From positions 49,689,898-49,753,897 of the forward strand of contig NC_135212.1 in assembly GCF_052324685.1 (NCBI RefSeq): a DNA stretch of 64,000 bases. Direction: 5' to 3'. The stretch's first letter is position 1; each line of letters opens with the position of its first letter. Made by a program: the position numbers and the translations under genes. This document shows positions 41,701 through 56,900 of the stretch, piece after piece. The DNA is from Brachyhypopomus gauderio. Its lineage: Eukaryota; Chordata; Actinopteri; Gymnotiformes; Hypopomidae. The notes beneath the pieces were generated by a model that did no database searches, had not been told where the DNA came from, and saw nothing but the letters and a program-made list of their open reading frames with translations.

Positions 41701-44700
41701 TGTCGATTGCGATTTCAAAGATGCAAACACTTTCACAACACAAAAGCAGGCTTGTCTGACTTGTGGGTCCTGCACTTACATCAGGAGACACGATTGTCAG
41801 AAATTAAAAAAAGCAACACCGACGAAGGTGGGACTCGAACCCACGCGTGCAAAGCACAATGGATTAGCAGTCCATCGCCTTAACCTCTCGGCCACCTCGT
41901 CAATTATGGTTGTGTGTCGATTGTGATTTCAAAGATGCAAACACTTTCACAGCACAAAAGCAGGCTTGTCTGACTTGTGGGTCCTGCACTTACATCAGGA
42001 GACACGATTGTCAGAAATTAAAAAAAGCAACACCGACGAAGGTGGGATTCGAACCCACGCGTGCAAAGCACAATGGATTAGCAGTCCATCGCCTTAACCT
42101 CTCGGCCACCTCGTCGTTTGTGGTTGTGTGTCGATAGCAATTTCAAAGAAGCAAGCACTTTCACAACACAAAAGCAGGCTTGTCTGACTTGTGGGTCCTG
42201 CACTTACATCAGGAGACACGATTGTCAGAAATTAAAAAAAGCAACACCGACGAAGGTGGGATTCGAACCCACGCGTGCAAAGCACAATGGATTAGCAGTC
42301 CATCGCCTTAACGTCTCGGCCACCTCGTCGTTTGTGGTTGTGTGTCGATAGCAATTTCAAAGAAGCAAGCACTTTCACAGCACAAAAGAAGGCCTTTCTG
42401 ACTTGTGGGTCCTGTAGTTACAGCAGGAGACACGATTGTCAGAAATTAAAGAAAGCAACACCGACGAAGGTGGGATTCGAACCCACAAGTGCTATGCATA
42501 ATGGATTAGCAGTCCATCGCCTTACCCTCTCGGCCACCTTGTCGTTTGTGGTTGTGTGTCGATTGCGATTTCAAAGATGCAAACACTTTCACAGCACAAA
42601 AGAAGGCTTATCTGACTTGTGGGTCCTGCACTTACACCAGGAGACACGATTGTCAGAAATTAAAGAAAGCAACACCGACGAAGGTGGGATTCGAACCCAC
42701 GCGTGCTATGCACAATGGATTAGCAGTCCATCGCCTTAACCTCTCGGCCACCTCGTCGTGTGTGGTTGTGTGTCGATAGCAATTTCAAAGAAGCAAACAC
42801 TTTCACAGCACAAAAGAAGGCTTTTCTGACTTGTGGGTCCTGTAGTTACAGCAGGAGACACGATTGTCAGAAATTAAAGAAAGCAACACCGACGAAGGTG
42901 GGATTCGAACACACACGTGCTATGCATAATGGATTAGCAGTCCATCGCCTTAATCTATCGGCCACCTTGTCGTTTGTGCTTGTGTGTCGATTGCGATTTC
43001 AAAGATGCAAACACTTTCACAGCACAAAAGCAGCCGTATATGACTTGTGGGTCCTGCACTTACAACAGGAGACACGATTGTCAGAAATTAAAGAAAGCAA
43101 CACCGACAAAGGTGGGATTCTAACCCACGCGTGCTATGCACAATGGATTAGCAGTCCATCCCCTTAACCTCTCGGCCACCTCGTCGTTTGTGGTTGTGTG
43201 TCGATTGCGATTTCAAAGATGCAAACACTTTCACAGCACAAAAGGAGGCTTATCTGACTTGTGGGTCCTGCACTTATATCAGGAGACACGATTGTCAGAA
43301 ATTAAAGAAAGCAACACCGACGAAGGTGGGATTCGAACCCACGCGTGCTATGCACAATGGATTAGCAGTCCATCGCCTTAACCTCTCGGCCACCTCGTCG
43401 TTTGTGGTTGTGTGTCGATAGCAATTTCAAAGAAGCAAACACTTTCACAGCACAAAAGCAGCCGTATATGACTTGTTGGTCCTGCACTTACAACAGGAGA
43501 CACGATTGTCAGAAATTAAAGAAAGCAACACCGACGAAGGTGGGATTCGAACCCACGCGTGCTATGCGCAATGGATTAGCAGTCCATCCCCTTAACCTCT
43601 TGGCCACCTCGTCGTTTGTGGTTGTGTGTCGATTGCGATTTCAAAGATGCAAACACTTTCACAGCACAAAAGGAGGCTTATCTGACTTGTGGGTCCTGCA
43701 CTTATATCAGGAGACACGATTGTCAGAAATTAAAGAAAGCAACACCGACGAAGGTGGGATTCGAACCCAAACGGGCTATGCATAATGGATTAGCAGTCCA
43801 TCGCCTTAATCTCTCGGCCACCTCGTCAATTACAGTTGTGTGTCGATTGCGATTTCAAAGATGCAAACACTTTCACAGCACAAAAGCAGCCGTATATGAC
43901 TTGTGGGTACTGCACTTACAACAGGAGACACGATTGTCAGAAATTAAGGAAAGCAACACCGACGAAGGTGGGATTCGAACCCACGCGTGCTATGCACAAT
44001 GGATTAGCAGTCCATCGCCTTAACCTCTCGGCCACCTCGTCAATTACAGTTGTGTGTCGATTGCGATTTCAAAGATGCAAACACTTTCACAGCACAAAAG
44101 GAGGCTTATCTGACTTGTGGGTCCTGCACTTACTTCAGGAGACACGATTGTCAGAAATTAAAGAAAACAACACCGACGAATGTGGTATTCAAACCCACGC
44201 GTGCAAAGCACAATGGATTAGCAGTCCATCGCCTTAACCTCTTGGCTACCTCGTCGCTTGTGGTTTTGTGTCGATTGCGATTTCAAAGATGCAAACACTT
44301 TCACAGCACAAAAGCAGTCGTATCTGACTTGTGGGTACTGCACTTACACCAGGAGACACGATTGTCAGAAATTAAAGAAAGCAACACCGACGAAGGTGGG
44401 ATTCGAACCCACGCGTGCTATGCATAATGGATTAGCAGTCCATCTCCTTAACCTCTCGGCCACCTCGTCAATCACGGTTGTGTGTCGATTGCGATTTCAA
44501 AGATGCAAAGACTTTCACAGCACAAAAGGAGGCTTGTCTGACTTGTGGGTCCTGCACTTACATCAGGAGACACGATTGTCAGAAATTTAAAAAAGCAACA
44601 CCGACGAAGGTGGGATTCGAACCCACGCGAGCTATGCAAAATGGATAAGCAGTCCATCACCTTAACCTCTAGGCCACCTCGTCGTTTGTGGTTGTGTGTC

Positions 44701-47700
44701 GATAGCAATTTCAAAGAAGCAAACACTTTCACAGCACAAAAGAAGGCTTTTTTGACTTGTGGGTCCTGCACTTACATCAGGAGACACGATTGTCAGAAAT
44801 TTAAAAAAGCAACACCGACGAAGGTGGGATTCGAACCCACGCGTGCTATGCAAAATTGATTAGCAGTCCATCACCTTAACCTCTAGGCCACCTCGTCGTT
44901 TGTGGTTGTTTGTCGATTGCGATTTCAAAGATGCAAACACTTTCACAGCACAAAAGAAGGCTTATCTGACTTGTGGGTCCTGCACTTACACCAGGAGACA
45001 CGATTGTCAGAAATTAAAGAAAGCAACACCGACGAAGGTGGGATTCTAACCCACGCGTGCTATGCACAATGGATTAGCAGTCCATCGCCTTAACCTCTCG
45101 GCCACCTCGTCAATTATGGTTGTGTGTCGATTGCGATTTCAAAGATGCAAATACTTTCACAGCACAAAAGGAGGCGTATCTGACTTGTGGGTCCTGCACT
45201 TATATCAGGAGACACGATGGTCAGAAATTAAAGAAAGCAACACCGACGAAGGTGGGATTCGAACCCACGCGTGCTATGCACTATGGATTAGCAGTCCATC
45301 GCCTTAACCTCTCGGCCACCTCGTCGTTTGTGGTTGTGTGTCGATAGCAATTTCAAAGAAGCAAACACTTTCACAGCACAAAAGAAGGCTTTTCTGACTT
45401 GTGGGTCCTGTAGTTACAGCAGGAGACACGATTGTCAGAAATTAAAGAAAGCAACACCGACGGAGGTGGGATTCGAACACACACGTGCTATGCATAATGG
45501 ATTAGCAGTCCATCGCCTTAATCTATCGGCCACCTTGTCGTTTGTGCTTGTGTGTCGATTGCGATTTCAAAGATGCAAACACTTTCACAGCACAAAAGCA
45601 GCCGTATATGACTTGTGGGTCCTGCACTTACAACAGGAGACACGATTGTCAGAAATTAAAGAAAGCAACACCGACGAAGGTGGGATTCGAACCCACGCAT
45701 GCTATGCACAATGGATTAGCAGTCCATCGCCTTAACCTCTCGGCCACCTCATTGTTTGTGGTGGTGTGTCGATTGCGATTTCAAAGATGCAAACACTTTC
45801 ACAGCACAAAAGAAGGCTTTTCTGACTTGTGGGTCCTGTAGTTACAGCAGGAGACACGATTGTCAGAAATTAAAGAAAGCAACACCGACGGAGGTGGGAT
45901 TCGAACACACACGTGCTATGCATAATGGATTAGCAGTCCATCGCCTTAATCTATCGGCCACCTTGTCGTTTGTGCTTGTGTGTCGATTGCGATTTCAAAG
46001 ATGCAAACACTTTCACAGCACAAAAGCAGCCGTATATGACTTGTGGGTCCTGCACTTACAACAGGAGACACGATTGTCAGAAATTAAAGAAAGCAACACC
46101 GACGAAGGTGGGATTCGAACCCACGCATGCTATGCACAATGGATTAGCAGTCCATCGCCTTAACCTCTCGGCCACCTCATTGTTTGTGGTGGTGTGTCGA
46201 TTGCGATTTCAAAGATGCAAACACTTTCACAGCACAAAAGGAGGCTTATCTGACTTGTGGGTCCTGCACTTATATCAGGAGACACGATTGTCAGAAATTA
46301 AAGAAAGCAACACCGACGAAGGTGGGATTCGAACCCACGCGTGCTATGCACAAGGGATTAGCAGTCCATCGCCTTAACCTCTCGGCCACCTCGTCAATTA
46401 CAGTTGTGTGTCGATTGCGATTTCAAAGATGCAAACACTTTCACAGCACAAAAGGAGGCTTATCTGACTTGTGGGTCCTGCACTTACTTCAGGAGACACG
46501 ATTGTCAGAAATTAAAGAAAACAACACCGACAAATGTGGTATTCAAACCCACGCGTGCAAAGCACAATGGATTAGCAGTCCATTGCCTTAACCTCTTGGC
46601 TACCTCGTCGCTTGCGGTTTTGTGTCGATTGTGATTTCAAAGATGCAAACACTTTCACAGCACAAAAGCAGCCATATCTGACTTGTGGGTCCTGCACTTA
46701 CACCAGGAGACACGATTGTCAGAAATTAAAAAAAGCAACACCGACGAAGGTGGGATTCGAACACACGCGTGCTATGCACAATGGATAAGCAGTCCATCGC
46801 CTTAACCTCTCGGCCACCTCGTCAATTACGGTTGTGTGTCGATTGCGATTTCAAAGATGCAAACACTTTCACAACACAAAAGCAGGCTTGTCTGACTTGT
46901 GGGTCCTGCACTTACATCAGGAGACACGATTGTCAGAAATTAAAAAAAGCAACACCGACGAAGGTGGGATTCGAACCCACGCGTGCAAAGCACAATGGAT
47001 TAGCAGTCCATCGCCTTAACCTCTCGGCCACCTCGTCAATTATGGTTGTGTGTCGATAGCAATTTCAAAGAAGCAAGCACTTTCACAGCACAAAAGAAGG
47101 CCTTTCTGACTTGTGGGTCCTGTAGTTACAGCAGGAGACACGATTGTCAGAAATTAAAGAAAGCAACACCGACGAAGGTGGGATTCGAACCCACGCGTGC
47201 TATGCACAATGGATTAGCAGTCCATCGCCTTAACCTCTCGGCCACCTCGTCAATTACAGTTGTGTGTCGATTGCGATTTCAAAGATGCAAATACTTTCAC
47301 AGCACAAAAGGAGGCTTATCTGACTTGTGGGTCCTGCACTTATATCAGGAGACACGATTGTCAGAAATTAAAGAAAGCAACACCGACGAAGGTGGGATTC
47401 GAACCCACAAGTGCTATGCATAATGGATTAGCAGTCCATCGCCTTACCCTCTCGGCCACCTTGTCGTTTGTGGTTGTGTGTCGATTGCGATTTCAAAGAT
47501 GCAAACACTTTCACAGCACAAAAGAAGGCTTATCTGACTTGTGGGTCCTGCACTTACACCAGGAGACACGATTGTCAGAAATTAAAGAAAGCAACACCGA
47601 CGAAGGTGGGATTCGAACCCACGCGTGCTATGCACAATGCATTAGCAGTCCATCGCCTTAACCTCTCGGCCACCTCGTCGTGTGTGGTTGTGTGTCGATA

Positions 47701-48160
47701 GCAATTTCAAAGAAGCAAACACTTTCACAGCACAAAAGAAGGCTTTTCTGACTTGTGGGTCCTGTAGTTACAGCAGGAGACACGATTGTCAGAAATTAAA
47801 GAAAGCAACACCGACGAAGGTGGGATTCGAACACACACGTGCTATGCATAATGGATTAGCAGTCCATCGCCTTAATCTATCGGCCACCTTGTCGTTTGTG
47901 CTTGTGTGTCGATTGCGATTTCAAAGATGCAAACACTTTCACAGCACAAAAGCAGCCGTATATGACTTGTGGGTCCTGCACTTACAACAGGAGACACGAT
48001 TGTCAGAAATTAAAGAAAGCAACACGGACAAAGGTGGGATTCTAACCCACGCGTGCTATGCACAATGGATTAGCAGTCCATCCCCTTAACCTCTCGGCCA
48101 CCTCGTCGTTTGTGGTTGTGTGTCGATTGCGATTTCAAAGATGCAAACACTTTCACAGCA
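38800..48160. repeat. Long-range duplicate of about 54.87-64.0 kb
   Basis: The order of rare variants matches 54.87-64.0 kb at offsets of 16,050, 15,194, 14,980 and 15,836 bp (75, 71, 70 and 74 monomers). The offset steps mark gains or losses of whole monomers. One step is a 4-monomer (856-bp) tandem duplication at about 40.2-41.9 kb that is missing from the right-hand copy. Confidence 0.75.
43746..43827 (-). pseudogene. tRNA-Ser(GCT) copy with cccaaacggg T-stem/variable-arm change
   Basis: The sequence between the T stem and variable arm reads aacccaaacgggc on the + strand, which changes the outer T-stem base and the variable stem. The anticodon arm and B box are normal. The only other copy with this signature starts at 59582, exactly 74 monomers away, which helps mark the left edge of a long-range duplication. 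Confidence 0.6.
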
Positions 48161-51100
48161 CAAAAGGAGGCTTATCTGACTTGTGGGTCCTGCACTTATA
48201 TCAGGAGACACGATTGTCAGAAATTAAAGAAAGCAACACCGACGAATGTGGGATTCGAACCCACGCGTGCTATGCACAATGGATTAGCAGTCCATCGCCT
48301 TAACCTCTCGGCCACCTCGTCAATTACAGTTGTGTGTCGATTGCGATTTCAAAGATGCAAACACTTTCACAGCACAAAAGCAGCCGTATATGACTTGTGG
48401 GTACTGCACTTACAACAGGAGACACGATTGTCAGAAATTAAGGAAAGCAACACCGACGAAGGTGGGATTCGAACCCACGCGTGCTATGCACAATGGATTA
48501 GCAGTTCATCGCCTTAACCTCTCGGCCACCTCGTCAATTACAGTTGTGTGTCGATTGCGATTTCAAAGATGCAAACACTTTCACAGCACAAAAGGAGGCT
48601 TATCTGACTTGTGGGTCCTGCACTTACTTCAGGAGACACGATTGTCAGAAATTAAAGAAAACAACACCGACGAATGTGGTATTCAAACCCACGCGTGCAA
48701 AGCACAATGGATTAGCAGTCCATCGCCTTAACCTCTTGGCTACCTCGTCGCTTGTGGTTTTGTGTCGATTGCGATTTCAAAGATGCAAACACTTTCACAG
48801 CACAAAAGCAGCCGTATCTGACTTGTGGGTACTGCACTTACACCAGGAGACACGATTGTCAGAAATTAAAGAAAGCAACACCGACGAAGGTGGGATTCGA
48901 ACCCACGCGTGCTATGCATAATGGATTAGCAGTCCATCTCCTTAACCTCTCGGCCACCTCGTCAATTACGGTTGTGTGTCGATTGCGATTTCAAAGATGC
49001 AAATACTTTCACAGCACAAAAGGAGGCTTATCTGACTTGTGGGTCCTGCACTTATATCAGGAGACACGATTGTCAGAAATTAAAGAAAGCAACACCGACG
49101 AAGGTGGGATTCGAACCCACAAGTGCTATGCATAATGGATTAGCAGTCCATCGCCTTACCCTCTCGGCCACCTTGTCGTTTGTGGTTGTGTGTCGATTGC
49201 GATTTCAAAGATGCAAACACTTTCACAGCACAAAAGGAGGCTTGTCTGACTTGTGGGTCCTGCACTTACATCAGGAGACACGATTGTCAGAAATTTAAAA
49301 AAGCAACACCGACGAAGGTGGGATTCGAACCCACGCGAGCTATGCAAAATGGATAAGCAGTCCATCACCTTAACCTCTAGGCCACCTCGTCGTTTGTGGT
49401 TGTGTGTCGATAGCAATTTCAAAGAAGCAAACACTTTCACAGCACAAAAGAAGGCTTTTTTGACTTGTGGGTCCTGCACTTACATCAGGAGACACGATTG
49501 TCAGAAATTTAAAAAAGCAACACCGACGAAGGTGGGATTCGAACCCACGCGTGCTATGCAAAATTGATTAGCAGTCCATCACCTTAACCTCTAGGCCACC
49601 TCGTCGTTTGTGGTTGTTTGTCGATTGCGATTTCAAAGATGCAAACACTTTCACAGCACAAAAGAAGGCTTATCTGACTTGTGGGTCCTGCACTTACACC
49701 AGGAGACACGATTGTCAGAAATTAAAGAAAGCAACACCGACGAAGGTGGGATTCTAACCCACGCGTGCTATGCACAATGGATTAGCAGTCCATCGCCTTA
49801 ACCTCTCGGCCACCTCGTCAATTATGGTTGTGTGTCGATTGCGATTTCAAAGATGCAAATACTTTCACAGCACAAAAGGAGGCGTATCTGACTTGTGGGT
49901 CCTGCACTTATATCAGGAGACACGATGGTCAGAAATTAAAGAAAGCAACACCGACGAAGGTGGGATTCGAACCCACGCGTGCTATGCACTATGGATTAGC
50001 AGTCCATCGCCTTAACCTCTCGGCCACCTCGTCGTTTGTGGTTGTGTGTCGATAGCAATTTCAAAGAAGCAAACACTTTCACAGCACAAAAGAAGGCTTT
50101 TCTGACTTGTGGGTCCTGTAGTTACAGCAGGAGACACGATTGTCAGAAATTAAAGAAAGCAACACCGACGGAGGTGGGATTCGAACACACACGTGCTATG
50201 CATAATGGATTAGCAGTCCATCGCCTTAATCTATCGGCCACCTTGTCGTTTGTGCTTGTGTGTCGATTGCGATTTCAAAGATGCAAACACTTTCACAGCA
50301 CAAAAGCAGCCGTATATGACTTGTGGGTCCTGCACTTACAACAGGAGACACGATTGTCAGAAATTAAAGAAAGCAACACCGACGAAGGTGGGATTCGAAC
50401 CCACGCATGCTATGCACAATGGATTAGCAGTCCATCGCCTTAACCTCTCGGCCACCTCATTGTTTGTGGTGGTGTGTCGATTGCGATTTCAAAGATGCAA
50501 ACACTTTCACAGCACAAAAGAAGGCTTTTCTGACTTGTGGGTCCTGTAGTTACAGCAGGAGACACGATTGTCAGAAATTAAAGAAAGCAACACCGACGGA
50601 GGTGGGATTCGAACACACACGTGCTATGCATAATGGATTAGCAGTCCATCGCCTTAATCTATCGGCCACCTTGTCGTTTGTGCTTGTGTGTCGATTGCGA
50701 TTTCAAAGATGCAAACACTTTCACAGCACAAAAGCAGCCGTATATGACTTGTGGGTCCTGCACTTACAACAGGAGACACGATTGTCAGAAATTAAAGAAA
50801 GCAACACCGACGAAGGTGGGATTCGAACCCACGCATGCTATGCACAATGGATTAGCAGTCCATCGCCTTAACCTCTCGGCCACCTCATTGTTTGTGGTGG
50901 TGTGTCGATTGCGATTTCAAAGATGCAAACACTTTCACAGCACAAAAGGAGGCTTATCTGACTTGTGGGTCCTGCACTTATATCAGGAGACACGATTGTC
51001 AGAAATTAAAGAAAGCAACACCGACGAAGGTGGGATTCGAACCCACGCGTGCTATGCACAAGGGATTAGCAGTCCATCGCCTTAACCTCTCGGCCACCTC

Positions 51101-53950
51101 GTCAATTACAGTTGTGTGTCGATTGCGATTTCAAAGATGCAAACACTTTCACAGCACAAAAGGAGGCTTATCTGACTTGTGGGTCCTGCACTTACTTCAG
51201 GAGACACGATTGTCAGAAATTAAAGAAAACAACACCGACAAATGTGGTATTCAAACCCACGCGTGCAAAGCACAATGGATTAGCAGTCCATTGCCTTAAC
51301 CTCTTGGCTACCTCGTCGCTTGCGGTTTTGTGTCGATTGTGATTTCAAAGATGCAAACACTTTCACAGCACAAAAGCAGCCGTATCTGACTTGTGGGTCC
51401 TGCACTTACACCAGGAGACACGATTGTCAGAAATTAAAAAAAGCAACACCGACGAAGGTGGGATTCGAACACACGCGTGCTATGCACAATGGATAAGCAG
51501 TCCATCGCCTTAACCTCTCGGCCACCTCGTCAATTACGGTTGTGTGTCGATTGCGATTTCAAAGATGCAAACACTTTCACAACACAAAAGCAGGCTTGTC
51601 TGACTTGTGGGTCCTGCACTTACATCAGGAGACACGATTGTCAGAAATTAAAAAAAGCAACACCGACGAAGGTGGGATTCGAACCCACGCGTGCAAAGCA
51701 CAATGGATTAGCAGTCCATCGCCTTAACCTCTCGGCCACCTCGTCAATTATGGTTGTGTGTCGATAGCAATTTCAAAGAAGCAAGCACTTTCACAGCACA
51801 AAAGAAGGCCTTTCTGACTTGTGGGTCCTGTAGTTACAGCAGGAGACACGATTGTCAGAAATTAAAGAAAGCAACACCGACGAAGGTGGGATTCGAACCC
51901 ACGCGTGCTATGCACAATGGATTAGCAGTCCATCGCCTTAACCTCTCGGCCACCTCGTCAATTACAGTTGTGTGTCGATTGCGATTTCAAAGATGCAAAT
52001 ACTTTCACAGCACAAAAGGAGGCTTATCTGACTTGTGGGTCCTGCACTTATATCAGGAGACACGATTGTCAGAAATTAAAGAAAGCAACACCGACGAAGG
52101 TGGGATTCGAACCCACAAGTGCTATGCATAATGGATTAGCAGTCCATCGCCTTACCCTCTCGGCCACCTTGTCGTTTGTGGTTGTGTGTCGATTGCGATT
52201 TCAAAGATGCAAACACTTTCACAGCACAAAAGAAGGCTTATCTGACTTGTGGGTCCTGCACTTACACCAGGAGACACGATTGTCAGAAATTAAAGAAAGC
52301 AACACCGACGAAGGTGGGATTCGAACCCACGCGTGCTATGCACAATGCATTAGCAGTCCATCGCCTTAACCTCTCGGCCACCTCGTCGTGTGTGGTTGTG
52401 TGTCGATAGCAATTTCAAAGAAGCAAACACTTTCACAGCACAAAAGAAGGCTTTTCTGACTTGTGGGTCCTGTAGTTACAGCAGGAGACACGATTGTCAG
52501 AAATTAAAGAAAGCAACACCGACGAAGGTGGGATTCGAACACACACGTGCTATGCATAATGGATTAGCAGTCCATCGCCTTAATCTATCGGCCACCTTGT
52601 CGTTTGTGCTTGTGTGTCGATTGCGATTTCAAAGATGCAAACACTTTCACAGCACAAAAGCAGCCGTATATGACTTGTGGGTCCTGCACTTACAACAGGA
52701 GACACGATTGTCAGAAATTAAAGAAAGCAACACGGACAAAGGTGGGATTCTAACCCACGCGTGCTATGCACAATGGATTAGCAGTCCATCCCCTTAACCT
52801 CTCGGCCACCTCGTCGTTTGTGGTTGTGTGTCGATTGCGATTTCAAAGATGCAAACACTTTCACAGCACAAAAGGAGGCTTATCTGACTTGTGGGTCCTG
52901 CACTTATATCAGGAGACACGATTGTCAGAAATTAAAGAAAGCAACACCGACGAATGTGGGATTCGAACCCACGCGTGCTATGCACAATGGATTAGCAGTC
53001 CATCGCCTTAACCTCTCGGCCACCTCGTCAATTACAGTTGTGTGTCGATTGCGATTTCAAAGATGCAAACACTTTCACAGCACAAAAGCAGCCGTATATG
53101 ACTTGTGGGTACTGCACTTACAACAGGAGACACGATTGTCAGAAATTAAGGAAAGCAACACCGACGAAGGTGGGATTCGAACCCACGCGTGCTATGCACA
53201 ATGGATTAGCAGTTCATCGCCTTAACCTCTCGGCCACCTCGTCAATTACAGTTGTGTGTCGATTGCGATTTCAAAGATGCAAACACTTTCACAGCACAAA
53301 AGGAGGCTTATCTGACTTGTGGGTCCTGCACTTACTTCAGGAGACACGATTGTCAGAAATTAAAGAAAACAACACCGACGAATGTGGTATTCAAACCCAC
53401 GCGTGCAAAGCACAATGGATTAGCAGTCCATCGCCTTAACCTCTTGGCTACCTCGTCGCTTGTGGTTTTGTGTCGATTGCGATTTCAAAGATGCAAACAC
53501 TTTCACAGCACAAAAGCAGCCGTATCTGACTTGTGGGTACTGCACTTACACCAGGAGACACGATTGTCAGAAATTAAAGAAAGCAACACCGACGAAGGTG
53601 GGATTCGAACCCACGCGTGCTATGCATAATGGATTAGCAGTCCATCTCCTTAACCTCTCGGCCACCTCGTCAATTACGGTTGTGTGTCGATTGCGATTTC
53701 AAAGATGCAAATACTTTCACAGCACAAAAGGAGGCTTATCTGACTTGTGGGTCCTGCACTTATATCAGGAGACACGATTGTCAGAAATTAAAGAAAGCAA
53801 CACCGACGAAGGTGGGATTCGAACCCACAAGTGCTATGCATAATGGATTAGCAGTCCATCGCCTTACCCTCTCGGCCACCTTGTCGTTTGTGGTTGTGTG
53901 TCGATTGCGATTTCAAAGATGCAAACACTTTCACAGCACAAAAGAAGGCT
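44480..53950. repeat. Higher-order repeat, 22-mer (4,708 bp), two tandem copies
   Basis: Class 1 at 44602 and 49310, class 2 at 44816 and 49524, class 4 at 45030 and 49738, and all following variants up to class 6 at 49096 and 53804 keep a 4,708-bp offset. A third copy begins near 59.5 kb and runs to the window edge (for example class 1 at 60438). Edges are set by the first mismatching variants and are good to about one monomer. Confidence 0.85.
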
Positions 53951-56900
53951 TATCTGACTTGTGGGTCCTGCACTTCCACCAGGAGACACGATTGTCAGAA
54001 ATTAAAGAAAGCAACACCGACGAAGGTGGGATTCGAACCCACGCGTGCTATGCACAATGGATTAGCAGTCCATCGCCTTAACCTCTCGGCCACCTCGTCA
54101 ATTACAGTTGTGTGTCGATTGCGATTTCAAAGATGCAAACACTTTCACAGCACAAAAGGAGGCTTATCTGACTTGTGGGTCCTGCACTTATATCAGGAGA
54201 CACGATTGTCAGAAATTAAAGAAAGCAACACCGACGAAGGTGGGATTCGAACCCACGCGTGCTATGCACAATGGATTAGCAGTCCATCGCCTTAACCTCT
54301 CGGCCACCTCGTCAATTACAGTTGTGTGTCGATTGCGATTTCAAAGATGCAAACACTATCACAGCACAAAAGGAGGCTTATCTGACTTGTGGGTCCTGCA
54401 CTTATATCAGGAGACACGATTGTCAGAAATTAAAGAAAGCAACACCGACGAAGGTGGGATTCGAACCCACGCGTGCTATGCACAATGGATTAGCAGTCCA
54501 TCGCCTTAACCTCTCGGCCACCTCGTCAATTACAGTTGTGAGTCGATTGCGATTTCAAAGATGCAAACACTTTCACAGCACAAAAGGAGGCTTATCTGAC
54601 TTGTGGGTCCTGCACTTACTTCAGGAGACAAGATTGTCAGAAATTAAAGAAAACAACACCGACGAATGTGGTATTCAAACCCACGCGTGCAAAGCACAAT
54701 GGATTAGCAGTCCATCGCCTTAACCTCTTGGCTACCTCGTCGCTTGTGGTTTTGTGTCGATTGCGATTTCAAAGATGCAAACACTTTCACAGCACAAAAG
54801 CAGCCGAATCTGACTTGTGGGTCCTGCACTTACACCAGGAGACACGATTGTCAGAAATTAAAAAACGCAACACCGACGAAGGTGGGATTCGAACACACGC
54901 GTGCTATGCACAATGGATTAGCAGTCCATCGCCTTAACCTCTCGGCCACCTCGTCGTGTGTGGTTGTGTGTCGATAGCAATTTCAAAGAAGCAAACACTT
55001 TCACAGCACAAAAGAAGGCTTTTCTGACTTGTGGGTCCTGTAGTTACAGCAGGAGACACAATTGTCAGAAATTAAAGAAAGCAACACCGACGAAGGTGGG
55101 ATTCGAACACACACGTGCTATGCATAATGGATTAGCAGTCCATCGCCTTAATCTATCGGCCACCTTGTCGTTTGTGCTTGTGTGTCGATTGCGATTTCAA
55201 AGATGCAAACACTTTCACAGCACAAAAGCAGCCGTATATGACTTGTGGGTCCTGCACTTACAACAGGAGACACGATTGTCAGAAATTAAAGAAAGCAACA
55301 CCGACGAAGGTGGGATTCTAATCCACGCGTGCTATGCACAATGGATTAGCAGTCCATCCCCTTAACCTCTCGGCCACCTCGTCGTTTGTGGTTGTGTGTC
55401 AATTGCGATTTCAAAGATGCAAACACTTTCACAGCACAAAAGGAGGCTTATCTGACTTGTGGGTCCTGCACTTATATCAGGAGACACGATTGTCAGAAAT
55501 TAAAGAAAGCAACACCGACGAAGGTGGGATTCGAACCCACGCGTGCTATGCACAATGGATTAGCAGTCCATCGCCTTAACCTCTCGGCCACCTCGTCGTT
55601 TGTGGTTGTGTGTCGATAGCAATTTCAAAGAAGCAAACACTTTCACAGCACAAAAGCAGCCGTATATGACTTGTTGGTCCTGCACTTACAACAGGAGACA
55701 CGATTGTCAGAAATTAAAGAAAGCAACACCGACGAAGGTGGGATTCGAACCCACGCGTGCTATGCACAATGGATTAGCAGTCCATCCCCTTAACCTCTTG
55801 GCCACCTCGTCGTTTGTGGTTGTGTGTCGATTGCGATTTCAAAGATGCAAACACTTTCACAGCACAAAAGGAGGCTTATCTGACTTGTGGGTCCTGCACT
55901 TATATCAGGAGACACGATTGTCAGAAATTAAAGAAAGCAACACCGACGAAGGTGGGATTCAAACCCACGCGTGCTATGCACAATGGATTAGCAGTCCATC
56001 GCCTTAACCTCTCTGCCACCTCGTCAATTACAGTTGTGTGTCGATTGCGATTTCAAAGATGCAAACACTTTCACAGCACAAAAGGAGGCTTATCTGACTT
56101 GTGGGTCCTGCACTTATATCAGGAGACACGATTGTCAGAAATTAAAGAAAGCAACACCGACGAAGGTGGGATTTGAACCCACGCGTGCTATGCACAATGG
56201 ATTAGCAGTCCATCGCCTTAACCTCTCGGCCACCTCGTCAATTACAGTTGTGTGTCGATTGCGATTTCAAAGATGCAAACACTATCACAGCACAAAAGGA
56301 GGCTTATCTGACTTGTGGGTCCTGCACTTATATCAGGAGACACGATTGTCAGAAATTAAAGAAAGCAACACCGACGAAGGTGGGATTCGAACCCACGCGT
56401 GCTATGCACAATGGATTAGCAGTCCATCGCCTTAACCTCTCGGCCACCTCGTCAATTACAGTTGTGAGTCGATTGCGATTTCAAAGATGCAAACACTTTC
56501 ACAGCACAAAAGGAGGCTTATCTGACTTGTGGGTCCTGCACTTACTTCAGGAGACAAGATTGTCAGAAATTAAAGAAAACAACACCGACGAATGTGGTAT
56601 TCAAACCCACGCGTGCAAAGCACAATGGATTAGCAGTCCATCGCCTTAACCTCTTGGCTACCTCGTCGCTTGTGGTTTTGTGTCGATTGCGATTTCAAAG
56701 ATGCAAACACTTTCACAGCACAAAAGCAGCCGAATCTGACTTGTGGGTCCTGCACTTACACCAGGAGACACGATTGTCAGAAATTAAAAAAAGCAACACC
56801 GACGAAGGTGGGATTCAAACACACGCGTGCTATGCACAATGGATTAGCAGTCCATCGCCTTAACCTCTCGGCCACCTCGTCAATTATGGTTGTGTGTCGA

